Origin: Bradyrhizobium sp. Ghvi
GTDB lineage: Bacteria > Pseudomonadota > Alphaproteobacteria > Rhizobiales > Xanthobacteraceae
NCBI RefSeq assembly: GCF_900115265.1
Contig: NZ_FOVU01000002.1
Span: 248,001-312,000, forward strand
DNA: 64,000 nt
Reading direction: 5' to 3'
Shown here: in pieces, positions 17,028-27,017 of the stretch
Layout: every line of letters starts with the position of its first letter
How positions within the stretch are numbered: position 1 is the first letter of the stretch
Program-made: the position numbers and the translations under genes
The notes under the pieces: model-generated
Seen by the model: only the letters and a program-made list of their open reading frames with translations
What the model was told of the DNA's origin: nothing
Database searches by the model: none

Positions 17028-18455
17028 ATGACCACACAAATCGTCACGCGCTTCGCGCCCTCTCCGACCGGCTTCCTCCATATCGGAGGCGCCCGCACGG
17101 CGCTGTTCAACTGGCTCTATGCGAAGAAGCACGGCGGCAAGATGCTGCTGCGGATCGAGGACACCGACCGTGAGCGCTCCACCGAGGCCGCGATCGGCGC
17201 CATTCTCGACGGCTTGAGGTGGCTGGAGCTCGGCTGGGATGGCGAGGTCATCTACCAGTTCAGCCGCGCCGCGCGCCACCGCGAGGTGGCCGAGCAGCTG
17301 CTTGCCGACGGCAAGGCGTACCGCTGCTACGCCACGGCAGACGAGCTCGCTGCCATGCGCGAGAAGGCGCGCGCGGAGGGCCGCACCCGTCTCTACGACG
17401 GCATGTGGCGCGACCGCGATCCGGCGACGGCTCCACCCGACGTCAAGCCGACCATCCGCCTGCGCGCGCCGCAGACCGGCGAAACCGTGATCGAGGACCA
17501 GGTGCAGGGGCGCGTGGTCTGGCAGAACGAGAACCTCGACGATCTCGTGCTTTTGCGTGGTGACGGCAATCCGACCTACATGCTCGCCGTGGTCGTGGAC
17601 GACCACGATATGGGCGTCACCCACGTCATCCGCGGTGACGACCATCTGATCAACGCCGCCCGCCAGAAGCAGATCTATGATGCGATGGGCTGGGCGTTGC
17701 CGAGCATGTCCCACATTCCCCTGATCCACGGCCCTGATGGCTCGAAGCTCTCCAAGCGGCATGGCGCGCTCGGCGTCGATGCCTACCGCGCCATGGGATA
17801 CCTCCCGTCTGCGCTACGCAACTACCTCGTCCGCCTCGGCTGGAGCCATGGCGACCAGGAGATATTCTCGACCGAGGAGATGATCGCCGCATTCGACCTT
17901 GCCAGCGTCGGCCGCGCCGCCGCCCGGTTCGATTTTGCCAAGCTGGAAAACCTCAACGGCCATTACATCCGCCACGCCGACGATCAATCGCTCGTGAAAA
18001 TGTTCGAGGACGTGCTGGATCATGTCGTGCCCGCCCGCGACGAGATTAAGGCCAAGTTAAACGACAACACCCGGGCCCAGCTTCTCAAGGCCATGCCGGC
18101 CCTGAAAGAGCGCGCCAAGACACTGCTCGAGCTGATCGACGGCGCCTATTTCATTTTCGCCGACCGCCCGCTGCAACTCGATCCCAAGGCGGCAGCGCTG
18201 CTGACGCCCGAGAACCGCAAGCTGATCGGCCAACTGCATTCCGCGCTGGAGAATGTCGAGAGCTGGAGCAGCGCCTCGACGGAAGCCGCGCTACGCGCTT
18301 TTGCCGAGGAAAATAGCCTCAAGCTCGGCGCGGTCGCCCAGCCTTTGCGAGCGGCACTGACAGGACGCACGACGTCACCTGGTATATTTGAGGTTTTGGA
18401 CGTGCTGGGACGCCAGGAAAGCCTGGGCCGGCTCAAGGATCAGGCTACGACGTAA
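17028..18455 (+). CDS. gltX: Glutamyl-tRNA synthetase
   Basis: A 475-residue class I synthetase that charges tRNA-Glu. Motifs: [21 protein letters not shown] (HIGH, residues about 7-25), [11 protein letters not shown], and [14 protein letters not shown] (KMSKS form). The C-terminal anticodon-binding region ends [20 protein letters not shown], typical of the discriminating alphaproteobacterial form. Length is normal. gltA follows 145 bases later on the same strand, an arrangement common in this group. Confidence 0.96.
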   Translation: MTTQIVTRFAPSPTGFLHIGGARTALFNWLYAKKHGGKMLLRIEDTDRERSTEAAIGAILDGLRWLELGWDGEVIYQFSRAARHREVAEQLLADGKAYRCYATADELAAMREKARAEGRTRLYDGMWRDRDPATAPPDVKPTIRLRAPQTGETVIEDQVQGRVVWQNENLDDLVLLRGDGNPTYMLAVVVDDHDMGVTHVIRGDDHLINAARQKQIYDAMGWALPSMSHIPLIHGPDGSKLSKRHGALGVDAYRAMGYLPSALRNYLVRLGWSHGDQEIFSTEEMIAAFDLASVGRAAARFDFAKLENLNGHYIRHADDQSLVKMFEDVLDHVVPARDEIKAKLNDNTRAQLLKAMPALKERAKTLLELIDGAYFIFADRPLQLDPKAAALLTPENRKLIGQLHSALENVESWSSASTEAALRAFAEENSLKLGAVAQPLRAALTGRTTSPGIFEVLDVLGRQESLGRLKDQATT

Positions 18456-18600
18456 GTAGGCTATGCGAGTGGCCATCTTGCAGCGCACACAGCAATAATA
18501 TACCCATCTTGCCGTACATTCTGGAACATCCGGCCTGCCCCATCTTCTGCCTTGGGGGACTCCGGCTCCGGCCCGTTTCACCATACATCGGGGACCTCTG

Positions 18601-19905
<1,305 letters not shown>

Positions 19906-19927
19906 GGCTTTGGCCAAAACGGCTCTG

Positions 19928-19961
19928 AAGACGGCGCCATCTCACGATGGCGCCGTTTTTG
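19928..19961 (+). terminator. Rho-independent terminator of gltA
   Basis: Inverted repeat with core arms ACGGCGCCAT (19931-19940) and ATGGCGCCGT (19947-19956), loop CTCACG, extended by AAG/TTT pairing, followed by TTTTTG. It lies 25 bases after the gltA stop. This is a textbook intrinsic terminator and separates gltA from the accessory block downstream. Confidence 0.92.
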
Positions 19962-20005
19962 TTTGCCGAGATACGAAGACGAATAAGTAGAGCACGGGGC
20001 GGCGG

Positions 20006-20704
20006 ATGCGGATCACGAACCCGGTGGATGGATGGCTGGAGGTCGTGGCCTGCTCGCCCTTCCCTGATGCGGGCGGCGAGATGGTTCTCTACCCTCGGTG
20101 CGAGATTGATGGGGTCATCACCGCCGAACGTCTCGCCGCGACGGCCGTGCAGTACAGCGGGCATGACGTGCCCAAACGGAAATGGCCGCACCCAGGGATG
20201 ATGCTTCCCGTGACCGTGGACCTCGCTGATCCCACGCGTTTCAGGATCGAGTGGGACTTGGTATCGACCGGGCCGGAAGCCGCCGAAAAGCTTGCGGCGC
20301 AATTGCGCGGCGAGCAGGAGGCAGGCGCCGGCGACCGCCGGCCGTTAGTCTGGCGCGAGGTGGAGCACGCCGCAGCATCGTCGTCGCTGGTCAACGGCCT
20401 CACACCCCAGCAGACGGAGATCGCGCTCGCGGGCGGTGCCGCAGCCCTCGGTCTGGTCCCGACCACCGCGACGGTCCTGACCGCGTCCGAGGCAGGGCCG
20501 AGCAGTGCACCGGGCGGAACATGGGACATCACGGTCCGCGTGAGCGATCCCGACGGCGGAACGGGCTGGGAAGCGGTCACGCGCATGTCATTCAGCAGCT
20601 CAAGCCGCCGCAAACATCGTACCGCCACTGGATGCGAGTTGCCCGTCCTGGTCGACCCGAACAATCGCAAGCGGATCCTCGTCGACGTCACGCGCCTGTC
20701 CTGA
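20006..20704 (+). CDS. Hypothetical protein, 232 aa
   Basis: An unrecognised 232-residue soluble protein (MRITNPVDGWLEVVACSPFP...). It has two similar-sized beta-rich parts separated by a polar linker (about 100-145). The C-terminal part reads like a small barrel: GTWDITVRVSDPDGGTGWEAV, a Ser-rich turn, and LPVLVDPNNRKRILVDVTRL. The latter phrase recalls actinobacterial proteins with repeated short barrels, but I cannot name a family. No signal peptide is seen. It stands alone between the gltA terminator and the ROK cassette, so it could be an acquired orphan. The start has only GGGGCGG upstream. Confidence 0.6.
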   Translation: MRITNPVDGWLEVVACSPFPDAGGEMVLYPRCEIDGVITAERLAATAVQYSGHDVPKRKWPHPGMMLPVTVDLADPTRFRIEWDLVSTGPEAAEKLAAQLRGEQEAGAGDRRPLVWREVEHAAASSSLVNGLTPQQTEIALAGGAAALGLVPTTATVLTASEAGPSSAPGGTWDITVRVSDPDGGTGWEAVTRMSFSSSSRRKHRTATGCELPVLVDPNNRKRILVDVTRLS

Positions 20705-20773
20705 CGCGGTGTTACGCTGTCTGGCCTTGCTGCCACGCACAACAACAAGTCGACGCATCATGTCCGCAGACGC

Positions 20774-20821
20774 TTGACAGGCAAGACGCTCCGCGCGCAA
20801 ATTCTTACACTAAGTAAGAAT
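20774..20821 (+). promoter_or_regulatory. Promoter with operator palindrome before the ROK regulator
   Basis: A consensus -35 hexamer TTGACA is at 20774-20779. Starting 22 bases further on is a perfect inverted repeat ATTCTTAC-ACTAA-GTAAGAAT (20801-20821), overlapping where the -10 and transcription start should be. ROK repressors often bind such AT-rich palindromes at their own promoters. The repeat is seen directly; autoregulation by the adjacent ROK protein is inference. Confidence 0.65.
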
Positions 20822-20837
20822 GAAAACAGGGATGGAA

Positions 20838-22010
20838 ATGCCGGAGCAGCCGAGAAGTCGGCGGCAGACGCGCGCTGCCATTTTGACGCATTTGCTTCAG
20901 TCCGGCGGCTCGTTCCGCCCGCCGCTGGCAAAAGCCGTGCGCCTGTCTGAAGCAAGCCTGTCGCGCATCCTGTTTGACCTGAAAGCCGAAGGCCTGATCG
21001 AGGAAATCAGGCGCCCTGCGCCTTACGTCGGCGGTCCGACGGGCCTCGTCTCGCTTGATGGCGCCATCGCGCTTGCGGGCCTCGAGCTGACCAGCCAGCA
21101 CCTCAGCGTCGGTGTCGGCGGCCTGGCGGGAGAACTGCACTACAGCGAGCGCGTGCCGTTACCGAAACAGCCGACACCCGAGTCGGTTGGCCGGGTGTTT
21201 CGCGAAGCGTCGACCTTGCTGCGCGAGTCAACGCGGCAGCGGCGCATCCGGCTCGCACAGATCGGTGTCACCATTCCGGGCTTGGGGCGGCTGAGCGTAT
21301 CAGGCAACCCGATCATTCCCTGTGACGTCGAACGGATCGGCGAGATGTTCGCCGAATTGTTCCCGGAAGTCCCTGTCGCTTTCACCAATTCAGTGGTTGC
21401 CCACGCCACTTTCCATCGTTGTCGCACGGACAACTATCCCTTCAGCGACGCACATCTGTTCGTCTTTGTCGGCCAGGGCGTCGCGGGAACCTGGATGGAT
21501 GATCCAAGCGAGGGCGATGCTCTGCAGCCGGTTGAGCTCGGCCATATGGTGTTCGAGCCCGGCGGCCCGCGTTGCCGCTGCGGTCACCACGGCTGCGTCG
21601 AAGCCTATACGTCGTTGCCGGCATTGGCCGAGCTTCTGTGCACCACCGAAGCCGAGCTGGTCCAGCTCGGCAGTGAATGGGTGACCACGATCCCCCTCAC
21701 ATCGCGGGTGCGCCGGGAATTGCGTCAGCGGCTGTTCAGGCTTGGCCTCGCCATCGGCAACACGCTGAACGTGAAGCCTTGCCGTGGCGTCGTCATCAGC
21801 GGCTGGCCCTCGCTTCTAGCGGAAAACGACCGAAGGGCCGTCATCGACGGGATCGATGCGTGTCTTCTGGGTGGCCGCAAATCGGCGCAGGTGTCCCTCG
21901 CCTTCGTGCCGCCCTCGAATGGCAACGATCCGCAGGCAGCGCTCGCCTTCGCCGCGTTCTGCCTGGCCAGAAGCGGCGGCATGCCTGCCGCATCGACGGA
22001 GGCCGCCTGA
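20838..22010 (+). CDS. ROK family transcriptional regulator (NagC/XylR type)
   Basis: About 390 residues: an N-terminal winged helix-turn-helix (about 5-65; RAAILTHLLQSGGSF...LSEASLSRILFDLKAEGLI) and a C-terminal ROK sugar-kinase-like domain. The ROK zinc motif is clear in FEPGGPRCRCGHHGCVEAY (Cys-x-Cys-x2-His-x-Gly-Cys). The ATP-site motif of true kinases is not evident. ATGs at 20820, 20832 and 20838 are in frame; I prefer 20838 because AGGGA is suitably spaced and because the 20820 ATG lies inside the operator palindrome. It heads the sugar ABC operon and probably senses its substrate. Confidence 0.9.
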   Translation: MPEQPRSRRQTRAAILTHLLQSGGSFRPPLAKAVRLSEASLSRILFDLKAEGLIEEIRRPAPYVGGPTGLVSLDGAIALAGLELTSQHLSVGVGGLAGELHYSERVPLPKQPTPESVGRVFREASTLLRESTRQRRIRLAQIGVTIPGLGRLSVSGNPIIPCDVERIGEMFAELFPEVPVAFTNSVVAHATFHRCRTDNYPFSDAHLFVFVGQGVAGTWMDDPSEGDALQPVELGHMVFEPGGPRCRCGHHGCVEAYTSLPALAELLCTTEAELVQLGSEWVTTIPLTSRVRRELRQRLFRLGLAIGNTLNVKPCRGVVISGWPSLLAENDRRAVIDGIDACLLGGRKSAQVSLAFVPPSNGNDPQAALAFAAFCLARSGGMPAASTEAA

Positions 22011-22064
22011 AATGGCCTGAATGCTGCGCTTGCGCCAAAACTTTCACACCGGGAGGAACTTGCC

Positions 22065-23351
22065 ATGCCGATCACGACAACAAGGCGCCGTCTGCTCGCT
22101 GGATCTGCTGCCGCGCTCGCGCTACCGGCCTTTGCCCGCGCGCAAGGCGCGGTCAAGCCACGCCTGACCGTAATCTCGCAATGGTCCGCAGGCAGCGACG
22201 GCGCGGCGATCACCGCGCTCGGCAAGAAGTTCGAGGAGAAGGGCGGCGTCTGGCAGCACTCGCCCGTTCCCGGCTTCACCACCGAGATGATGAACAAGCT
22301 GCGCGCTCAGATCATCGCCGGCGATCCGCCGGCCTGCTCGCAACTCAAGGGCCCCGAGATTGCGGCCTGGTCGAAGATTGCCCCGACGGTCGATCTCGAC
22401 GCCGCGGTCGCGGCTGCCGGTTACGAGAAAGTCGTCGCGCCGGATCTTGCAAAATTGCACAAGCCGGCGGGCAAGTGGATCGCGCTGCCGTTGCAGATCT
22501 ACAGCACCAACATGCTATTTCTCTCCAAACGCGCGATGGACAAAGCCAAGGCCGATAAGCCGCCGGTCACCTGGGCCGACTTCAATGCCCTCGCCGAGAA
22601 GATGAAGTCGGCCGGAATGACTTATCCCCTCGCCAACGGCGGCACCCGTCCCGATGACGGGCAAAAATTCGAGGCCTCCTTCGCCGGCATCAGCCCGACG
22701 GCATATCGCGCAGCCATCATGAATCTCGACAAGAAGGCCCTGGAAGGACCGGAGATCAAGGCAGCCTTCGCGCAGACGCGCAAGATCGCCGACTGGTGTG
22801 ACCCCAATGTTGGCGCACAGCCCTATGCCACCAATCTGAAGCGCTTCGTCGACGGCGACATGGGCATGTTGATCATGGGCGGCTGGGCGCAGGGCGTGTT
22901 GAAAAACGCCGGTTTCAAATTCGACGACTACGTCATCGTTCCGGGTCCCAGCGACAATGGCAAGCCGGTGTTCCTGTTGAATGCCGATGCCTTCATCTTC
23001 TGGCAGCGCAAGGAAGCCGACCTCCAGGCCGGCCAGATGTTGATGGCGCAGCTCGTGATGGATCCGACGATCCAGACCATGTACTCGCAGATCACGGGAT
23101 CGATCCCCGTGCGTACCGATGTCGATCTGTCCGGCGAGGGCTGGTCGGATGGTCAACGGACGACGGCGGCCGCACTGAAGAATGCCGTGGGCAACAATCA
23201 GGCCGTCCTGAGCCTCGCGCACAATATGGCCCAGGAAAACGGCCTCACGGCTGCGATGATCGACGTCATCACCGAGTATGTGAAGAACAAATCGATCAAG
23301 CCGGAGCAGGCGGTCAGCCGCCTCGCCGACGCCGTCGAGGGCGCGCGTTGA
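22065..23351 (+). CDS. Sugar ABC transporter substrate-binding protein (CUT1, glucose/mannose-like)
   Basis: A 428-residue periplasmic binding protein. The N-terminus TTTRRRLLAGSAAALALPAFARA is a twin-arginine-like signal with an AxA cleavage site near residue 28. The mature part (RLTVISQWSAGSDGAAITALGKKFEEKGG..., AQIIAGDPPACSQLKGPEIAAW) resembles the GtsA-type glucose/mannose binding proteins of COG1653. The GDMGMLIMGGWAQG segment is the typical family GxxAM region. ROK gene, permeases and ATPase are on the same strand. Its TGA overlaps the next gene's TTG start, implying translational coupling. Confidence 0.9.
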   Translation: MPITTTRRRLLAGSAAALALPAFARAQGAVKPRLTVISQWSAGSDGAAITALGKKFEEKGGVWQHSPVPGFTTEMMNKLRAQIIAGDPPACSQLKGPEIAAWSKIAPTVDLDAAVAAAGYEKVVAPDLAKLHKPAGKWIALPLQIYSTNMLFLSKRAMDKAKADKPPVTWADFNALAEKMKSAGMTYPLANGGTRPDDGQKFEASFAGISPTAYRAAIMNLDKKALEGPEIKAAFAQTRKIADWCDPNVGAQPYATNLKRFVDGDMGMLIMGGWAQGVLKNAGFKFDDYVIVPGPSDNGKPVFLLNADAFIFWQRKEADLQAGQMLMAQLVMDPTIQTMYSQITGSIPVRTDVDLSGEGWSDGQRTTAAALKNAVGNNQAVLSLAHNMAQENGLTAAMIDVITEYVKNKSIKPEQAVSRLADAVEGAR

Positions 23352-24277
23352 CCGACGTCGTCTCGACTGCAACACGGCCGGGCCAGTCGGCGACCTCCGA
23401 GATGTTGCGCCGGCTGCCCGAGTTTCTAATGATCTGGGTGCCGCTGCTGTTATCAGCAGCGCACCTCATTACGTTTTCGATCTGGACGATCTGGATTTCG
23501 TTTACGCCCTCCACCCTTGTTCCGGTTACGGGCTGGGTGGGCCTGCGCAACTACACTGCGGTCCTCGCGTCGCGGAACTGGCAGATCGCCTTCGACAATC
23601 TGCTGCTGTTCGGCACCGCTTTCGTGCTGTTCAGCCTGGTCACCGGCCTCCTGCTCGCGATCCTGCTCGATCAGCGCATTCGCGGCGAGAACGTGCTGCG
23701 AACCATCTTTCTTTATCCGCTGGCGGTGTCGTTCGTCGTGACGGGCACGGTTTGGAGCTGGTTGCTCAATCCCGGCATCGGAATCGAGAAGCTCGTCCAC
23801 GATCTCGGCTGGATAACTTTCAAGTTCGATTGGCTGGTCGACCGCGACATGGCGATCTGGACGATCGTGATTGCAGCAATCTGGCAATCTTCGGGCTTCG
23901 CCATGGCCCTGTTCTTGGCCGGTCTTCGCTCCGTCGACGCCGACATCATCAAGGCCGCGCAGATCGACGGCGCCGGACCTGTCAGAACCTATTGGCGCGT
24001 CGTTCTGCCGACGCTTTGGCCGATCACCATCACAGTCGTCGTTGTCCAGTTGCAGTTCGCGATCTCGGCATTCGACCTGGTCCGCGCACTCACCAATGGC
24101 GGGCCAGGGATCGCGACGCAGCTGCCGGCCCTCGTCGTCTACGATCTGATGTTCCAGCGCAGTCAGCTCGGCCGGGGCGCGGCGGCGGCGGTGCTGATGT
24201 TGCTCATCCTTCTTGCGGTGCTGCTGCCCTATGCAGCATGGCGTTATCTCCGGCGACGGCAGTCTGCGCATGCGTGA
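23348..24277 (+). CDS. Sugar ABC transporter permease 1 (MalF-like)
   Basis: A 309-residue inner-membrane permease with about six helices. The start is probably TTG at 23348, overlapping the stop of the binding protein gene (TTGA). The EAA loop that docks the ATPase is ADIIKAAQIDGAGPVRTYWRVVLPTLWP near residue 198. It pairs with the second permease in a CUT1 importer. The last 8 bases overlap the next gene. Confidence 0.92.
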   Translation: MTDVVSTATRPGQSATSEMLRRLPEFLMIWVPLLLSAAHLITFSIWTIWISFTPSTLVPVTGWVGLRNYTAVLASRNWQIAFDNLLLFGTAFVLFSLVTGLLLAILLDQRIRGENVLRTIFLYPLAVSFVVTGTVWSWLLNPGIGIEKLVHDLGWITFKFDWLVDRDMAIWTIVIAAIWQSSGFAMALFLAGLRSVDADIIKAAQIDGAGPVRTYWRVVLPTLWPITITVVVVQLQFAISAFDLVRALTNGGPGIATQLPALVVYDLMFQRSQLGRGAAAAVLMLLILLAVLLPYAAWRYLRRRQSAHA

Positions 24278-25127
24278 CCAAGGCTTCGCCCCAAGCCGGG
24301 CTCTGATCTATCTCGTCGTGACATTGTTCGCGGCCGCCTACCTCGCCCCGCTGGTTGTCGTCGTGCTCAACTCGCTCCGGACCGATGAGGAGATCGCGCA
24401 GAGTTCGATGATCGGCTGGCCGCAGCACCTGGCCTGGGGCAATTACGCCCTCGCCTGGAGCGGCTTCTGCGTCGCGGAGACCTGCGCCGGTATTCGGCCC
24501 TACATGTTGAACTCGGCGCTCATCACCATCCCGGCGACGATCTTCTCGACCCTGCTCGGTGCTGTCGCCGGTTATGCCGTGTCGCTCTGGCGTTTTCGCG
24601 GCGATGTTTGGGTCTACGGCATCGTCACCCTTGGCCTTTTTCTGCCCCAGCAGATGCGTCTCTTGCCCTGGACCATCGTGCTGAGGGACATCGGGCTGAT
24701 CAACACGTTGACGGGTCTCGTGCTGATCCACACGATCCAGGGCCTCTCCTTCACTGTTCTGTTCTGCCGAAACTACTATATCGCCATTCCCCACGAATTG
24801 ATCCGGGCCGCACGCGTTGATGGCGCCGGGTTCTTTCGCATTTTCTGGCGCATCATCCTGCCGCTTTCCTCGCCGATCCTGATCGTCACCGTGATCTGGC
24901 AGTTCACGCATATCTGGAACGAATTCCTCTATGGCGTGACCTTCACGACCGGCCAGCAGCAGCCCGTGACGGCCGCGCTCATCGCGCTGTCTGCCGCGGT
25001 CGCCGATATCCCGCATCACGGCGTACAGAGTGCTGCGGTGATCATCGCGGCACTGCCCACACTGCTGATCTATCTCTTTGGCGGCAGGTATTTTGTACGC
25101 GGCCTCACTGCCGGGGCTGTGAAATGA
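24270..25127 (+). CDS. Sugar ABC transporter permease 2 (MalG-like)
   Basis: A 285-residue permease. I place the start at ATG 24270 (MRDQGFAPSRALIYLVV), which overlaps permease 1 by 8 bases; earlier in-frame codons lie inside the upstream gene. Six membrane helices are apparent, with the EAA loop HELIRAARVDGAGFFRIFWRIILPL near residue 175-200. The insert CVAETCAGIRPYMLNSALITI before the second helix is typical of the glucose/mannose (GtsC-like) branch. ATPase follows 10 bases later. Confidence 0.92.
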   Translation: MRDQGFAPSRALIYLVVTLFAAAYLAPLVVVVLNSLRTDEEIAQSSMIGWPQHLAWGNYALAWSGFCVAETCAGIRPYMLNSALITIPATIFSTLLGAVAGYAVSLWRFRGDVWVYGIVTLGLFLPQQMRLLPWTIVLRDIGLINTLTGLVLIHTIQGLSFTVLFCRNYYIAIPHELIRAARVDGAGFFRIFWRIILPLSSPILIVTVIWQFTHIWNEFLYGVTFTTGQQQPVTAALIALSAAVADIPHHGVQSAAVIIAALPTLLIYLFGGRYFVRGLTAGAVK

Positions 25128-25137
25128 TGGATCTTTC

Positions 25138-26253
25138 ATGACAGCCCTGAGCATTCGCGCGCTGTCCAAGCGCTATGCCAATCTGGAGGTGCTCAAGGGC
25201 ATCGACCTCGACATCGAGAGCGGCGAGTTCACCGTGCTGGTCGGACCGTCCGGCTGCGGCAAGTCCACGCTGCTCAACATCGTCGCCGGGCTCGATCGCG
25301 CGAGCGACGGCACGGTCGAGATCGGCGGCCGGATCGTCAATGACGTCCCGCCCAAGGACCGCGACATCGCCATGGTGTTCCAGTCCTATGCGCTCTATCC
25401 CTCGATGACGGTGCGCCAGAACATCACCTTCGGCATGGAATGCCGCGGCGTCCCAAGGCTGGAGCAGGACAAGGCGGTGGCGAATGTCGCCAAACTGCTC
25501 CAGATCGAGCCGCTGCTCGCCCGCAAGCCCTCACAACTGTCTGGCGGTCAGCGCCAGCGTGTCGCGATGGGGCGGGCGCTGGTGCGCGATCCGCTGCTCT
25601 TCCTGTTCGATGAGCCGCTCTCCAATCTCGACGCCAAACTGCGCGTCGAGATGCGGATGGAGATCAAGCGGCTACACCAGCGCATTGGTGCCACCATCAT
25701 CTACGTCACCCACGATCAGATCGAGGCGATGACGATGGCGACCCGCATCGCCGTGATGCATCGCGGCGTGGTGCAACAGTTCGCCGATCCTGATACGGTC
25801 TACCGCTATCCGGCCAATCTGTTCGTCGCCCGCTTCATGGGCTCGCCGCCGATGAACACGATGCCGGCCCGGCTCGAGGCCGACAGCAGCGGACCTGTGG
25901 TGGTGATCGGCGCAGGCCGGCCGGACGAGGTCCGCCTCCGCCTGCAAGGCTATGAGGCGGCCGCGCCCTATATCGGCCGCGAGGTGGTGCTCGGGATCAG
26001 GCCGGAATGCATCGCCGAGGGGGACCGCGTGTTCTCGGGCGCCATGGGCGCGCCGGTCATCGTCACCGCGCCGGTCGAGCTGGTCGAGCCTACGGGCGCG
26101 GAGACCATCGTCCTGTTGCGACTTGGCGGCGAGCCGGCGCAGGCGCGGATCTCGCCGGACATCCGGCCCGCGCCGGGTGCTACCGCCTCCTTCGCACTCG
26201 ATACCCGCCGAATTTGCCTGTTCGACCCCGAGACGGAGCGACTGATCGCATGA
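25138..26253 (+). CDS. Sugar ABC transporter ATP-binding protein (MalK/UgpC type)
   Basis: A 371-residue ATPase that energises the importer. Walker A is GPSGCGKST at residues 36-44, Q-loop FQSYALYPSM, signature LSGGQRQRVAMGRAL, Walker B LFLFDEPLSNLDAKLR and the switch His in TIIYVTHDQ. The C-terminal about 130 residues are a TOBE/OB domain of the MalK family (VVLGIRPECI, ETIVLLRLGGEPAQARI), which can carry regulatory contacts. The last codons overlap the dehydrogenase start in ATGA. Confidence 0.94.
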   Translation: MTALSIRALSKRYANLEVLKGIDLDIESGEFTVLVGPSGCGKSTLLNIVAGLDRASDGTVEIGGRIVNDVPPKDRDIAMVFQSYALYPSMTVRQNITFGMECRGVPRLEQDKAVANVAKLLQIEPLLARKPSQLSGGQRQRVAMGRALVRDPLLFLFDEPLSNLDAKLRVEMRMEIKRLHQRIGATIIYVTHDQIEAMTMATRIAVMHRGVVQQFADPDTVYRYPANLFVARFMGSPPMNTMPARLEADSSGPVVVIGAGRPDEVRLRLQGYEAAAPYIGREVVLGIRPECIAEGDRVFSGAMGAPVIVTAPVELVEPTGAETIVLLRLGGEPAQARISPDIRPAPGATASFALDTRRICLFDPETERLIA

Positions 26254-27017
26254 CCAAGACAAGCTATGCCGGCCTCGCGGACCGCGTGGTGCTGATCACC
26301 GGAGGCGCCAGCGGCATCGGTGCCGCCTTCGTCCGCGCCTTCGCCGCCCAGGGGTCGCGCGTCGCCTTCCTCGATATCGACACGCAGGCCGGCGAAGCAC
26401 TGGCGCAGGAGGTGGCGAAAGCTTCCGGTGCCGCACCGCTGTTCGTGCCCTGCGATCTCCTGGACATCGACGCCCTGCGAGCCGCGCTGGCAAAGGTGCG
26501 GGGATCACTCGGTGACGCCGCGGTCCTCGTCAACAATGCCGCCAATGACCAGCGTCAGGTGCTTGCGGACGTGACGCCTGCGGACTTCGACTGGACGATC
26601 GGCGTCAATCTCAAGCACGTCTTCTTTGCGGCGCAAGCCGTGGTGCCGCAGATGCAGGCGCGCGGCGGCGGCTCGATCATCAACATGTCCTCGGTGGCCT
26701 GGATGCGCGGCGCGCCGGCCCTGCCGGTCTACGCCGCGGCCAAGGCAGCGATCGTCGGCTTCACCAACTCGCTGGGGCGCAAGTTCGGTGCAGACCGCAT
26801 TCGCGTCAACGCGATTGCACCGGGGATGGTGATCACCGAGCGCCAGCGAAAGCTGTGGTATCCGGACGAGCGGCAGATTGCCGAAATGCGCAGCCGCCAG
26901 GCCATTCCCGATGCGGTGACGCCGGAGGATATTGCTGACATGGCGCTGTACCTCGCCTCAGATGCGAGCCAGCGCATCACGTGCCAGTGCTTCAGGGTGG
27001 ACGGCGGCCTGGCCTAG
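26250..27017 (+). CDS. Short-chain dehydrogenase/reductase in sugar operon
   Basis: A 255-residue classical SDR. The ATG at 26250 overlaps the ATPase stop (ATGA). The nucleotide motif is TGGASGIG (17-24), the structural motif NNAAND, catalytic Ser147/148 in NMSSVAW and Tyr161-x3-Lys165 in YAAAK. Asp in FLDIDT after beta-2 suggests NAD preference. In this operon it most likely oxidises the imported sugar to a lactone or keto form; the particular sugar (for example galactose, arabinose or fucose) is not determined. Its stop overlaps the convergent lpxB stop by 4 bases. Confidence 0.9.
   Translation: MTKTSYAGLADRVVLITGGASGIGAAFVRAFAAQGSRVAFLDIDTQAGEALAQEVAKASGAAPLFVPCDLLDIDALRAALAKVRGSLGDAAVLVNNAANDQRQVLADVTPADFDWTIGVNLKHVFFAAQAVVPQMQARGGGSIINMSSVAWMRGAPALPVYAAAKAAIVGFTNSLGRKFGADRIRVNAIAPGMVITERQRKLWYPDERQIAEMRSRQAIPDAVTPEDIADMALYLASDASQRITCQCFRVDGGLA

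Noticed and set aside
20006..20704. Integrase or transposase remnants around the accessory block
   Set aside because: No DDE, HTH-recombinase or terminal inverted repeats were seen at 19960-20010 or near 27017; insertion by an element cannot be supported.
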